A DNA stretch of 64,000 bases from Pseudomonas fluorescens (GTDB lineage Bacteria; Pseudomonadota; Gammaproteobacteria; Pseudomonadales; Pseudomonadaceae), in contig NZ_CABVIR010000001.1 of NCBI RefSeq assembly GCF_902498065.1, positions 620,001 through 684,000 on the forward strand, read 5' to 3'. Position 1 is the first letter of the stretch, and the number at the start of each line of letters is the position of its first letter. Below, piece by piece: positions 16,645-25,035 of the stretch. Below the pieces are notes generated by a model. That model saw nothing but the letters and a program-made list of their open reading frames with translations, was not told where the DNA came from and made no database searches. Made by a program: the position numbers and the translations under genes.

Positions 16645-17619
16645 TCAAATCTTCGCTTCGACCTCCCGCCCAAACCGCTCCCGATACACCGACGGCGGCA
16701 CGCCAACCACGTTGCGAAACGCCACCCGGAAACTTTCCACCGAGCGATAGCCACACTGCTCGGCAATCTGGTCGGTATTTCTGCTCGTGCTTTCCAGCAA
16801 TTCACGGGCCCTCGCCAGGCGTTCATGCTGCAACCACGCTTTGGGCGGCATGCCCGTGGCTTCAGTGAACCGACGCAAGAACGTCCGTTCACTCATCGCC
16901 GCCTCGCTGGCCAGGTCACGGACCTCCAGCGGCTCATGCAAACGCTCCCGAACCCATTGCATCACGCGGGAAAGATCGCTGCGCGGCGCAGGACTGACCG
17001 GTGTCGGAATGAACTGCGCCTGGCCGCCGGTGCGTTGCGGCGCCATCACCAGCCGCCGCGCCACCGAGTTGGCCACTTGGGTGCCGAAATCCCGTGCCAC
17101 CAGATGCAGGCACGCATCGATACCTGCGGCGCTGCCCGCCGACGTGATCAGTTGGCCCGAGTCGACGTAGAGCACGTCGGGGTTTACCCGTATGTTCGGG
17201 AAACGCGCGGCCAGTTCCGAGGTATAGCGCCAATGCGTGGTGGCACCGTGACCGTCGAGCAAACCGGTCGCCGCCAGGACGAACACGCCCGAGCAGATCG
17301 ACAGCAACCGCGCGCCCCGCGCATGGGCCTGGCGCAGGGCGGTGATCAACGCTTCGGGCACCGCAGCGTTGCGATCGCGCCAACCGGGAATGATGATGGT
17401 TCGGGCGTCGCCGAGCAGTTCCATGCCGCCATCGGCCAGCACCTGAATGCCACCCATGGCGCGCATCGGGCCCTGATCCACGGCGACGATCCGGTGTTCG
17501 TACCACGGGAAATCGAACTCCGGGCGCGCCAGGCCGAAGATCTCCACGGCGATGCCGAATTCGAAGGTGCAGAGGCCGTCGTAGGCCAGAATCGCGACTA
17601 ATCCAGGGTTGGGCTGCAT
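16645..17619 (-). CDS. ftrA: GlxA-family transcriptional regulator (DJ-1 + AraC)
   Basis: A 324-residue regulator with two domains: residues 1-170 a DJ-1/PfpI-like fold (PNPGLVAILAYDGLCTFEFG, SICSGVFVLAATGLLDGHGATTHW with a cysteine at the elbow) and residues 220-320 an AraC-type double helix-turn-helix (AAMSERTFLRRFTEATGMPPKAWLQ, IAEQCGYRSVESFRVAFRNVVGVPPSVYR). This matches FtrA, usually divergent from a rhodanese gene as here. ATG 17619 gives MQPNPGLVAIL; a start further upstream at 17667 is possible. The inducer is unknown; the rhodanese at 17727 is the likely target. Confidence 0.88.
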   Translation of the reverse strand: MQPNPGLVAILAYDGLCTFEFGIAVEIFGLARPEFDFPWYEHRIVAVDQGPMRAMGGIQVLADGGMELLGDARTIIIPGWRDRNAAVPEALITALRQAHARGARLLSICSGVFVLAATGLLDGHGATTHWRYTSELAARFPNIRVNPDVLYVDSGQLITSAGSAAGIDACLHLVARDFGTQVANSVARRLVMAPQRTGGQAQFIPTPVSPAPRSDLSRVMQWVRERLHEPLEVRDLASEAAMSERTFLRRFTEATGMPPKAWLQHERLARARELLESTSRNTDQIAEQCGYRSVESFRVAFRNVVGVPPSVYRERFGREVEAKI

Positions 17620-17726
17620 TTGGCGGAAAGTTCCCGGTGAGTGTCTTCTGCGCCACTTTAGCCGCAAGCGCGTGGCGGATAAAGTCTTCTCACGCCCACC
17701 ACAACCACACCGTTGGAGTACCGCTC

Positions 17727-18155
17727 ATGACCAGCCTGGTCCGCAAGATTCCCGCCGCCCCATCGGCCATTGCCCTGATGCATTTCAGCAACCGTCTGAC
17801 CTTTGAAACCGATTGTTCCGACGTCAACGCGAGCCAGCAGGCCGGTGACGTGGATTTTGTGCTGGTGGACGTGCGCGGTCCGCAGGCGTTCGAGCGCGGT
17901 CATGTGCCGGGCGCGATCAATCTTCCGGGACGACTGCTGACCGCTGAAGGGTTGGCCACGTGGGCGAAGTCCACGCTGTTCGTGGTCTATTGCGCCGGGC
18001 CGCATTGCAACGGTGCCAACAAGGCCGCAGTGAAGCTGGCGGCGCTGGGCTACCCGGTCAAGGAAATGATCGGCGGGGTGACCGGGTGGCTGGATGAAGG
18101 GTTTGAGTTGAGCACTGAGGTGCAACGGCCAGCCGCCATCGGCTGCGAATGCTGA
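17727..18155 (+). CDS. rhodanese-like sulfurtransferase
   Basis: A 142-residue single-domain rhodanese. The family pattern is VDVRGPQAFERGHVPGAINLP near residue 50 and the active-site loop FVVYCAGPHCNGANKAA near residue 92, with the persulfide cysteine in YCAGPHC. It moves sulfane sulfur to thiol acceptors or removes reactive sulfur species. ATG 17727 follows a GGAGTACCGCTC leader. Divergent from ftrA across about 107 bases, which suggests control by FtrA. Confidence 0.9.
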   Translation: MTSLVRKIPAAPSAIALMHFSNRLTFETDCSDVNASQQAGDVDFVLVDVRGPQAFERGHVPGAINLPGRLLTAEGLATWAKSTLFVVYCAGPHCNGANKAAVKLAALGYPVKEMIGGVTGWLDEGFELSTEVQRPAAIGCEC

Positions 18156-18157
18156 CG

Positions 18158-18189
18158 GTAGGAGCCGGCTTGCTGCGGCCGGCTCCTAC
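18158..18189. repeat. REP hairpin
   Basis: Arms GTAGGAGCCGG and CCGGCTCCTAC around a short loop, directly after the rhodanese stop and before the convergent amidotransferase. Probably a bidirectional terminator. Confidence 0.8.
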
Positions 18190-18199
18190 AGATCTTTGG

Positions 18200-18850
18200 T
18201 CAATTGCCGGATACCGCCCACCAGTCATCCAGCGTCGCCTGCAACCAGCCAAAAACGGCGGCGTGGGCGGCGCTGTCCGGTTCTCCCCGTGGCAGCGGCG
18301 ACTCCTCGGCAAAGTGCGCATTGAGCGTCGCCACCGACTCGGCATTCCATTCGGGGTGAAACTGCAAACCCACCCGCGCAGGCCCTGCGCGATACATCTG
18401 CTGCTGGCATTGATCGCTGCTGGCCAGCAGCTGCGCGCCGGGCGGCAGGTCGATGGCGTCTTCATGCCATTCCAGCACCTTCAAAACCTGACCATCGACA
18501 AAGCGCACGGGTATCCAGCCGGTTTCTGTCCGGTCCATTCGCCGCACATTCCCACCCAGACTCAGCGCCAACAACTGCGCCCCCAGACAAATCGCAAACA
18601 CCGCCGCGCCCTGATCCAGACTGCGCGCCAGCCACTGACGTTCAGCCTCCAGCCACGTGGGGCCGGCGTTGGACTCATAAGGCCCGCCCAATAAAATCAC
18701 CGGTTCCGCGCTCACTGGCGGCAGTTGACCAAGGTCGGCGCGCAAGACGTTCAGCGTCAATCCTCGGGAGGCAGCCCAATCGGCAATCGCGCCAGGACCT
18801 TCGGCGGGGTGGTGCTGGATCAGGTTCAACGTGCGAATCTCATCGTTCAT
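18200..18850 (-). CDS. class I glutamine amidotransferase (GMP synthase-like domain)
   Basis: A 216-residue stand-alone class I glutamine amidotransferase. The catalytic triad is recognisable: Cys in FAICLGAQLLA near residue 88, His in GLQFHPEWN near 165 and the Glu two residues later (HPE). ILLGGPYESN forms the oxyanion loop. Stand-alone members hydrolyse glutamine or gamma-glutamyl compounds; the acceptor partner is unknown. It is divergent from the arginine-type binding protein gene at 19013, so a role in removing gamma-glutamyl groups in amine catabolism is possible but not shown. Confidence 0.85.
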   Translation of the reverse strand: MNDEIRTLNLIQHHPAEGPGAIADWAASRGLTLNVLRADLGQLPPVSAEPVILLGGPYESNAGPTWLEAERQWLARSLDQGAAVFAICLGAQLLALSLGGNVRRMDRTETGWIPVRFVDGQVLKVLEWHEDAIDLPPGAQLLASSDQCQQQMYRAGPARVGLQFHPEWNAESVATLNAHFAEESPLPRGEPDSAAHAAVFGWLQATLDDWWAVSGN

Positions 18851-18875
18851 TTAGCTCGCCTTTCTTATAAATATT

Positions 18876-18891
18876 TGTCGCCTATGCACAA
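18876..18891 (+). promoter_or_regulatory. possible ArgR half-site
   Basis: TGTCGC followed by eight bases and AA matches the half-site pattern described for Pseudomonas aeruginosa ArgR. Only one half-site is clear; a second, in direct repeat, is not. It lies 26 bases upstream of the amidotransferase start and about 137 upstream of the aotJ-like start. Confidence 0.3.
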
Positions 18892-19012
18892 TTTACAGGC
18901 CTGAAGCCGCTCTAGACTGCCCGCCACTTCGGTCTTTTCCAATAAAAAAGCTCTGACCGAAAGCTACCAATCGAACGCTGCCAATAAAAGCCTCCGCCCA
19001 CAGGAGTTATAA

Positions 19013-19792
19013 ATGAAGAAGCTAGTGATGTTCGGTGCCCTGGCACTGTCGATGTTGTCCCTGACCGCTGTGGCCGAAGACGCCAAGCCGATCCGCATCG
19101 GTATCGAAGCCGGTTACCCGCCATTCTCGATGAAAACCCCCGACGGCAAACTCACCGGTTTCGACGTCGATATCGGCGACGCGCTGTGCGAGCAGATGAA
19201 AGTGAAATGTACCTGGGTCGAGCAAGAGTTCGACGGCCTGATCCCGGCGCTGAAGGTCAAGAAGATCGATGCAATCCTGTCGTCCATGACCATCACCGAT
19301 GACCGCAAGAAAAACGTCGATTTCACCATCAAGTACTACCACACCCCGGCGCGCTTCGTGATGAAGGAAGGCACCGACGTGAAAGACCCGCTGACCGAGC
19401 TCAAGGGCAAGAAAGTCGGTGTACTTCGCGCCAGTACCCACGACCGCTTCGCCACTGAAGTGCTGCAACCGGCCGGCATTATCCTGGTGCGTTACGGCTC
19501 CCAGCAGGAAGCCAACCTGGACATGGTCTCCGGCCGCCTCGACGCGATGCTGGCCGACTCGGTCAACCTCGACGACGGTTTCCTGAAAACCGACGCGGGC
19601 AAAGGTTTTGCTTTTGTCGGCCCGACTTACGAAGACGCCAAGTACTTCGGCGGCGGTGCCGGTATCGCGGTGCGCAAGGGTGATAAAGAGCTGGCGGACA
19701 AATTCAACACCGCCATCACTGAAATTCGCGCCAACGGCAAGTACAAGCAAGTACAGGACAAGTACTTCGCTTTTGATGTTTACGGCGAGTAA
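19013..19792 (+). CDS. aotJ: arginine/ornithine-type ABC transporter substrate-binding protein
   Basis: A 259-residue periplasmic binding protein, same length and near-collinear with AotJ of P. aeruginosa: signal peptide [21 protein letters not shown], then [62 protein letters not shown] and [16 protein letters not shown]. It binds basic amino acids for import. The permease genes (aotQ, aotM) and ATPase (aotP) that belong to the complex are absent; the next gene is an aotO-like one. A strong terminator follows at once, so it is transcribed mostly alone. It must borrow membrane components from another locus. CAGGAG precedes the start. Confidence 0.9.
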   Translation: MKKLVMFGALALSMLSLTAVAEDAKPIRIGIEAGYPPFSMKTPDGKLTGFDVDIGDALCEQMKVKCTWVEQEFDGLIPALKVKKIDAILSSMTITDDRKKNVDFTIKYYHTPARFVMKEGTDVKDPLTELKGKKVGVLRASTHDRFATEVLQPAGIILVRYGSQQEANLDMVSGRLDAMLADSVNLDDGFLKTDAGKGFAFVGPTYEDAKYFGGGAGIAVRKGDKELADKFNTAITEIRANGKYKQVQDKYFAFDVYGE

Positions 19793-19806
19793 TTCAACCG
19801 TATAAG

Positions 19807-19842
19807 AAAGTGGCAACCGTGAATGCGGTTGCCACTTTTTTT
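19807..19842 (+). terminator. intrinsic terminator after the binding protein gene
   Basis: Perfect 13-bp stem AAAGTGGCAACCG / CGGTTGCCACTTT with a six-base loop and a run of seven T. It lies between the aotJ-like and aotO-like genes and should reduce read-through. Confidence 0.93.
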
Positions 19843-19927
19843 ATGTGCCGTGATTTACCCGGCCAACATATTTCCATTGCTGGAGCTGGCTTCGTGATCC
19901 TGAGCGTCGGTTTCGACAGGAGTTTCT

Positions 19928-21040
19928 ATGCAACGCATCGACCACCCATTGCCCTGGAGCCACCTGGGCACCGAGCGCACCCTCAGCGTGTTTCGTTATG
20001 GCGCGGGCACACGCAAGGTTTACATTCAGGCCAGCCTGCACGCGGACGAACTGCCGGGCATGCGCACGGCGTGGGAGCTGAAAAAACGCCTGGCCGAACT
20101 CGAAGCTCAAGGCCAGTTGCAAGGCGTGATCGAACTGGTGCCGGTGGCCAATCCCATCGGTCTGGATCAGCACCTGCAAGGCAGCCATATGGGCCGTTTC
20201 GAACTGGGCAGCGGCAAAAATTTCAATCGCTCGTTCGTCGAACTCAGCGCGCCGGTGGGTGAGCTGATCGGCGATCAGTTGGGCGCCGATGCCCAAGCCA
20301 ACATTGCGTTGATTCGTCAGACCATGGCTCAGGTTCTCGACGGTTTGCCTGCACCCAAGTCGCAACTGGAAGCCATGCACCGCTTGCTGCTGCGCCACGC
20401 TTGCGACGCCGACATCACCCTCGATCTGCATTGCGATTTCGAAGCGGCTATTCATATTTATGCACTGCCGCAACACTGGTCGCAATGGAAGTCCCTGGCG
20501 GCTCGGCTGAAGGCGGGCGTCGCGTTGTTGTGTGAAGATTCCGGCGGCAGTTCTTTTGATGAATCCTGTTCCTCACCGTGGTTGCGCCTGGCGAGGGCGT
20601 TCCCCGGGGCGGCGATTCCACCGGCCAACCTGGCGACAACGCTGGAGCTGGGCAGCATGGGCGATACCCGGGTCGATCAGGCCCAGGCCAACTGCGAAGC
20701 CATTCTCGGGTTCCTCGCCGAGCAGGGTTTCATCAAAGGCACCTGGCCGGCAGCACCGAGTGAATGTTGTGAAGGCATGCCTTTCGAAGGCACGGAGTAC
20801 CTGTTCGCGCCCCATCACGGCGTGGTCAGTTTTCTGCGCGAAGCCGGTGAATGGGTCGAGAAGGGTGATGCGCTGTTTGAAGTGGTCGACCCGTTGAACG
20901 ACCGGGTGACCACCGTGCGCGCTGGCACCAGCGGCGTGTTGTTTGCCATTGATCGTGGACGCTACACGCAACCGGGGACGTGGCAGGCGAAAGTCGCGGG
21001 GCGCGAGCCGATCCGGGTTGGCAAACTGATCAACGACTAA
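19928..21040 (+). CDS. aotO: succinylglutamate desuccinylase/aspartoacylase family protein (AotO-like)
   Basis: A 370-residue M14-type zinc hydrolase. Zinc ligands of the family are visible as His and Glu in QASLHADELPGM near residue 40 and His in ITLDLHCDFE near residue 163; TLELG near 240 holds the catalytic glutamate. The C-terminal 80 residues form the beta barrel seen in AstE/aspartoacylase relatives (HHGVVSFLREAGEWVEKGD). AotO lies inside the arginine transport operon of P. aeruginosa with no proven function; such enzymes remove N-acyl groups from amino acids. AGGAGTTTCT precedes ATG 19928. Confidence 0.88.
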   Translation: MQRIDHPLPWSHLGTERTLSVFRYGAGTRKVYIQASLHADELPGMRTAWELKKRLAELEAQGQLQGVIELVPVANPIGLDQHLQGSHMGRFELGSGKNFNRSFVELSAPVGELIGDQLGADAQANIALIRQTMAQVLDGLPAPKSQLEAMHRLLLRHACDADITLDLHCDFEAAIHIYALPQHWSQWKSLAARLKAGVALLCEDSGGSSFDESCSSPWLRLARAFPGAAIPPANLATTLELGSMGDTRVDQAQANCEAILGFLAEQGFIKGTWPAAPSECCEGMPFEGTEYLFAPHHGVVSFLREAGEWVEKGDALFEVVDPLNDRVTTVRAGTSGVLFAIDRGRYTQPGTWQAKVAGREPIRVGKLIND

Positions 21041-21067
21041 CCGAGATATATTTGGCGCTTCATAAGG

Positions 21068-21140
21068 CCTCATCGCGGGCAAGCCCGCTCCCACAGGAGA
21101 ATGCGTTTCAAATGTGGGAGCGGGCTTGCCCGCGATGACG
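21068..21140. repeat. REP element pair in inverted orientation
   Basis: CATCGCGGGCAAGCCCGCTC on the left, GAGCGGGCTTGCCCGCGATG on the right, flanked by CCCACA/TGTGGG. The GCGGGC-type variant, as also at 26367. Confidence 0.88.
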
Positions 21141-21223
21141 GCATCAGCCGCACCGAAAATCCCCCGGCTGGCTTCACAGTGTTAGGCTCTGCCCCGAATC
21201 CTGCGCTCTGTGAAGGAAGGTTT

Positions 21224-21940
21224 ATGTTGAAGTTTCTCGCTCTGCTGACACTCCTGGCGTCCACCGCCGTCCACGCTCAAACCCCGCTACACACCGATCT
21301 GCCGCTCAAATACCTGGAGCAGGCCAACCCCGAATCCGTCAATCAGCCTCTGGTGGTTTTCCTCCACGGCTACGGCAGTAACGAACACGACCTGTTCGAC
21401 ATCAAGGATGAGCTGCCGGCCCGCTACAACTACCTGTCGGTGCGCGCGCCGATGGTCATGGAGGAGGGCAGCTATCAGTGGTTTCGCAAGAAAGGTGAAG
21501 GCGCCTACAACGGCGAGACGGATGATCTGAAGGCCAGCGGCCAGGTGCTGCTGGATTTCGTCGCACAGGCTGCGAAGAAATATCACACAGAACCGAACAA
21601 GGTTTTCCTGGTGGGCTTCAGCCAGGGCGCGATCATGTCTTACGAGGTCGCGCTACGTCATCCCGAGGCCGTGGGTGGAATTGCCGCGTTGAGCGGGCGG
21701 ATTCTGCCCGTGCTCAAGTCCGAGCTCAAACCCGATGAACAACGTCAGAAACTGGCGATTTTCATCGGACATGGCACGGCGGACAAACGCCTTCCGTTCA
21801 ACGACGGCACCGAGGCGGACAGCCTGTTGCAGCGTCTGTCACTCAAGCCTGACTTTCACGCCTACCCAGGCGTCGGTCACAGCATCAGCGGCACAGAGAT
21901 GCAGGACTTGAGCGCCTGGTTGCAGCGTCTCAACCCCTGA
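21224..21940 (+). CDS. secreted phospholipase/carboxylesterase-type hydrolase
   Basis: A 238-residue alpha/beta hydrolase of the phospholipase/carboxylesterase (YpfH/EstB-like) group with a signal peptide (MLKFLALLTLLASTAVHA). Catalytic Ser in VGFSQGAIMS near residue 128, Asp in GTADKRLPF and His in GVGHSISG near 220. VVFLHGYGSNEHDLFD is the oxyanion loop. It is probably periplasmic and cleaves small esters. ATG 21224 follows GAAGGAAGG; the longer frame lacks both signal and conservation. Three bases separate its stop from that of the convergent next gene. Confidence 0.88.
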   Translation: MLKFLALLTLLASTAVHAQTPLHTDLPLKYLEQANPESVNQPLVVFLHGYGSNEHDLFDIKDELPARYNYLSVRAPMVMEEGSYQWFRKKGEGAYNGETDDLKASGQVLLDFVAQAAKKYHTEPNKVFLVGFSQGAIMSYEVALRHPEAVGGIAALSGRILPVLKSELKPDEQRQKLAIFIGHGTADKRLPFNDGTEADSLLQRLSLKPDFHAYPGVGHSISGTEMQDLSAWLQRLNP

Positions 21941-21943
21941 GCC

Positions 21944-22504
21944 TTATTTGCCGGAAACGATCTGCTTGACCAGCGCTTCGTGGCCGGCATTGTCGCTGAG
22001 GCGGGAAATCACCTGAATCAGCGCCATACGCTTGCCCGAGGCGGCCATCAGCGTGGTGTCGAGGGTTTTGCCGCCGCCCTGGGTGGCGATGCTGTCGATC
22101 TGTCGCAGTCCCAGCCCGGTGCCTTTCTGCGTGATGCTTTTTTCGCTGAGCTTGGTGAAATCCGGCAATGCCTTGGCTTGGTGGGTGGCGAAGTCGGACG
22201 CCGTGGCGTCGAGGAACTCACCGTCGTTGTCCTTGGCGTTGACGCCGCCGGGGATGGTGTTTTCAGCGGCGATCACCACGGTTTTCGTGGTTTCGTTGGT
22301 GTACAGGGTGCCACTCGCACCGGTCGCGTCCGCCGGAAGCGGATTGGCAACAAAGCCCTTCGGCAGGGTGAATTTGAATTTTCCGCCCAGCATCGAGACG
22401 CTCTGTGCTGGCGCTGTCTCTTTGGCCGCCTGTGCATTCAAAGCCCCCAGGCTGGCAGCCATTGCCAGCAGCAGGACAACGGCTTTTTTACTCAACAGTG
22501 ACAT
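21944..22504 (-). CDS. secreted protein of unknown function (DcrB-like pattern)
   Basis: A 186-residue protein with a clear signal peptide (cleavage after NAQA, about residue 26). The mature part, FKFTLPKGFVANPLPA... followed by AENTIPGGVNAKDND and MALIQVISRLSDNAGHEALVKQIV, resembles small periplasmic proteins with a DcrB/PsbP-type beta fold. I do not recognise a function. It stands alone and converges on the esterase gene. Confidence 0.75.
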   Translation of the reverse strand: MSLLSKKAVVLLLAMAASLGALNAQAAKETAPAQSVSMLGGKFKFTLPKGFVANPLPADATGASGTLYTNETTKTVVIAAENTIPGGVNAKDNDGEFLDATASDFATHQAKALPDFTKLSEKSITQKGTGLGLRQIDSIATQGGGKTLDTTLMAASGKRMALIQVISRLSDNAGHEALVKQIVSGK

Positions 22505-22674
22505 TCAAAATCTCCAGGGTGGTCTCGCGGTGGGGGGGCGATCATCCCATGGAGGTCGTGATGCATTCCAGCGTGGGCTAACGGACGGTCGGGCGGGGGA
22601 GTACCGTTCAGGTCACGTCTGCGTCCCTGTGGCGAGGCGAGCCCTCACCCCAGGGGGCTGCAGGTCGCAGTGGC

Positions 22675-23349
22675 TTACTGCGCCTGGTTTTGCGGAAACA
22701 GATTGCGCCGGGTTTCTTCGTCGAATTCGGCTTTCAGCACCAGTTTCTCTTTAAGACCCCGGGCACGCTGGGCGGCCGGGCGGGCGCTGACTTCATCGAA
22801 CAGGCGCTTGACGTTCGGGTACGCCGCCAAACCGTTCTCGCCGAGGATGTACGGCGCGTAATTGGCCCAGCCCCACAGCGCCATGTCGGCGATGCTGTAA
22901 GTGTCGCCGGCCAGGTATTGATGGTCGGACAGGCGCTGATCGAGCACGCGGTAATGACGCTCGACTTCCTTGAGGTAACGGTTTTTCGCGTAGGGCAGGT
23001 CTTCCGGGGCGTGATGCAGGAAGTGCACCGCCTGACCAGAGAATGGCGACAGGCCGGTGGCGATGAACATCAGCCACGACAGCAGTTCGGCCTGGCCGGC
23101 AATGGAGGTCGGCAGGAAGCGCTGATGTTTTTGTGCGAGGTGCAGCAGGATCGCCTGGGAGTCAAACACAGTGGCGTCGCCATCGATCAGCGCCGGCACT
23201 TTGGCGTTCGGGTTGATCGCCAGAAAGGCTGGCTGGTGTTGCTCGCCCTTGAAGGTGTCGACGCCGATCAATTCGTACGGCGTTTGCAGTTCTTCAAGCA
23301 GCAGGGCGACTTTCATCGGGTTGGGCGAAGGGTGGAAAAAGAATTTCAT
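22675..23349 (-). CDS. glutathione S-transferase family protein
   Basis: A 224-residue GST. Residues 1-80 are the thioredoxin-like domain (FFHPSPNPMKVALLLEELQTPYEL, NPNAKVPALIDGD with the cis-proline, FDSQAILLHLA with the Asp-Ser pair that binds the glutathione gamma-glutamyl group). Residues 90-210 are the helical domain (YSIADMALWGW). It resembles the YfcG-type group, several of which are disulfide reductases. ATG 23349 is preceded by GAGG. No partner gene is obvious. Confidence 0.9.
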   Translation of the reverse strand: MKFFFHPSPNPMKVALLLEELQTPYELIGVDTFKGEQHQPAFLAINPNAKVPALIDGDATVFDSQAILLHLAQKHQRFLPTSIAGQAELLSWLMFIATGLSPFSGQAVHFLHHAPEDLPYAKNRYLKEVERHYRVLDQRLSDHQYLAGDTYSIADMALWGWANYAPYILGENGLAAYPNVKRLFDEVSARPAAQRARGLKEKLVLKAEFDEETRRNLFPQNQAQ

Positions 23350-23433
23350 GGTGGAGGCCTCAGTCAGTGGTGGGTCTGGAACTGAGGCTAATGGTGGGCG
23401 AAACCTGTTCGATTGACGTACAGGGTTGTTGTT

Positions 23434-24225
23434 CTACTTGTTCGATAAAGTTGAACGTGTTGTGGGCGTTGCTACCGGTTTGGCCAACAGGCGTTTGGTG
23501 ATGCCGAGCATGACTACGGACACCGCGACGCCCAGGCCAAAGGCCTTGAGACCCATGCTCGGCAAAGTCAGCGCCAGGACCAGGCAAAACGCGCTAAACG
23601 AATACATCCCGGTCGCCGTGGCCCGCAACAACGCTGCGGTAAACGCTGGACCGCGGGTTTGCTGGGAAAACACAGCCATCACGCTGCCCAGCACCGGGAA
23701 CACCGCGAGCAAGCCGCTCCAGCGTTCACCGACGGTGCTGGCCAGCCAAGTGACCGCCAGGGTCAGCAGGGCGCCGGCAATCATGCGCAGCAACAATTTG
23801 TCGGACTTCGGCGCCGGCCCCGAGATGATCGGCTGCACATGGGGGAACAGGTACGGCGCCGCCAGCAACGCGGTCGCGGCGGCGATTACCGAGAACACCA
23901 GGGAGGGCGGGATCACCGACAGTGCAACCGCCGCTGTCGCCCAGACCAGCAGCGAAACCGTCAGCGCCCACGGCCATCCCGCCCGTTGGGCAACCTGGGC
24001 GTAGGTCACGCAAAAGGCAATCATCGCGAACATCGCGGATAACGCGGCGGTCGCCGATTGCGCGGCAAACACTTCACCTTGTTCGATAGCGAGGAAGAAC
24101 AGAATCGGTCCGACCACCACTGGCAACCCCGACAGCCAACCGGCAACGCTCGGGCCCCAGCGTTTGCCCGCGAGGGAGATCAGTAAAAGAAACCCGGGAA
24201 TGACCAGCAGTTTGAGCAGCAGCAC
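23434..24225 (-). CDS. conserved integral membrane protein
   Basis: A 263-residue protein with about eight transmembrane helices spread over the whole length and a charged C-terminal tail. KRWGPSVAGWLSGLPVVVGPILFFLAIEQG near the N-terminus is the most distinctive segment. I do not recognise a transporter family with confidence. It is a single gene downstream of no obvious partner. Confidence 0.75.
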   Translation of the reverse strand: MLLLKLLVIPGFLLLISLAGKRWGPSVAGWLSGLPVVVGPILFFLAIEQGEVFAAQSATAALSAMFAMIAFCVTYAQVAQRAGWPWALTVSLLVWATAAVALSVIPPSLVFSVIAAATALLAAPYLFPHVQPIISGPAPKSDKLLLRMIAGALLTLAVTWLASTVGERWSGLLAVFPVLGSVMAVFSQQTRGPAFTAALLRATATGMYSFSAFCLVLALTLPSMGLKAFGLGVAVSVVMLGITKRLLAKPVATPTTRSTLSNK

Positions 24226-24382
24226 GAAGGCGCCTCCGACCTGTGTGAGGCGGCAACGTTAGCATTGCCGAAGATGGATTGCTCTAGGGATTGTTGGTTT
24301 TTGTATACAAAGCTCAAGACTTGTACAGTCACACATTTTGCGTATAAGTTTCATCAATCATTCGCGCGCAATGGAGCCGATC

Positions 24383-24916
24383 ATGACCCGAGCACGATCA
24401 CCCCTGCGTCATAGCCTGTGGCTGTTGGCATTGCTGGGCAGCCAAGCGTTGGCCAATTGGCAGGACTCGTTACCCGGCGCCCAAATCATTGGCACCGGCG
24501 AGTTCCGGATGTTCGGTTTCGATGTCTACAACGCCCGACTCTGGAGCGCCACGCAGCCGTTGGCGAGCGACCAGCCGTTTGCCCTGGAGCTGATCTATCA
24601 GCGCAGGATTTCCCGGGACGATCTGGTGCAGGCCAGCGTCGATGAAATCAAACGATTGTCGGGCACGTCGGTCAGTACCGGGCAACTCGCGGGATGGGAG
24701 GCGCAGATGCAGCAGGCGTTTGTCGATGTCCAGGCCGGCACCCGAATCACCGGGGTTTACTTACCGGGGCGGGGCGCACGCTTTTTTGTCGGCCAGCAGT
24801 TGCGGTACGAGATAAAAGACCCGGCGTTCGCCCGGGCGTTTTTTGATATCTGGCTCGACCCGCGCACCAGCAATCCCGAGTTGCGGCAGCAGTTGCTGGG
24901 TACTGCACAACCCTGA
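24383..24916 (+). CDS. chalcone isomerase-family secreted protein
   Basis: A 177-residue protein with a signal peptide (ending ALA-NW). The remainder fits the bacterial chalcone isomerase-like family: GTGEFRMFGFDVYNARLW, ALELIYQRRISRDDLVQAS, GVYLPGRGARFFVGQQ and FFDIWLDPRTSNPELRQQLLG at the C-terminus. Bacterial members lack proven chalcone isomerase activity and may bind fatty acids. ATG 24383 has GGAG at a spacing of six; two upstream in-frame ATGs are less well placed. Confidence 0.85.
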   Translation: MTRARSPLRHSLWLLALLGSQALANWQDSLPGAQIIGTGEFRMFGFDVYNARLWSATQPLASDQPFALELIYQRRISRDDLVQASVDEIKRLSGTSVSTGQLAGWEAQMQQAFVDVQAGTRITGVYLPGRGARFFVGQQLRYEIKDPAFARAFFDIWLDPRTSNPELRQQLLGTAQP

Positions 24917-25035
24917 AGACCACAAAAGCAACAGCAACAGCATCAGCAAGGGCGGCGGTCTTTTGCGTTTGTCTGTACACCCAAAAGCGCGAAACGTCTA
25001 AGCTGCCCCTCCCGTCCGGTTTTTGGAATGTTTGC

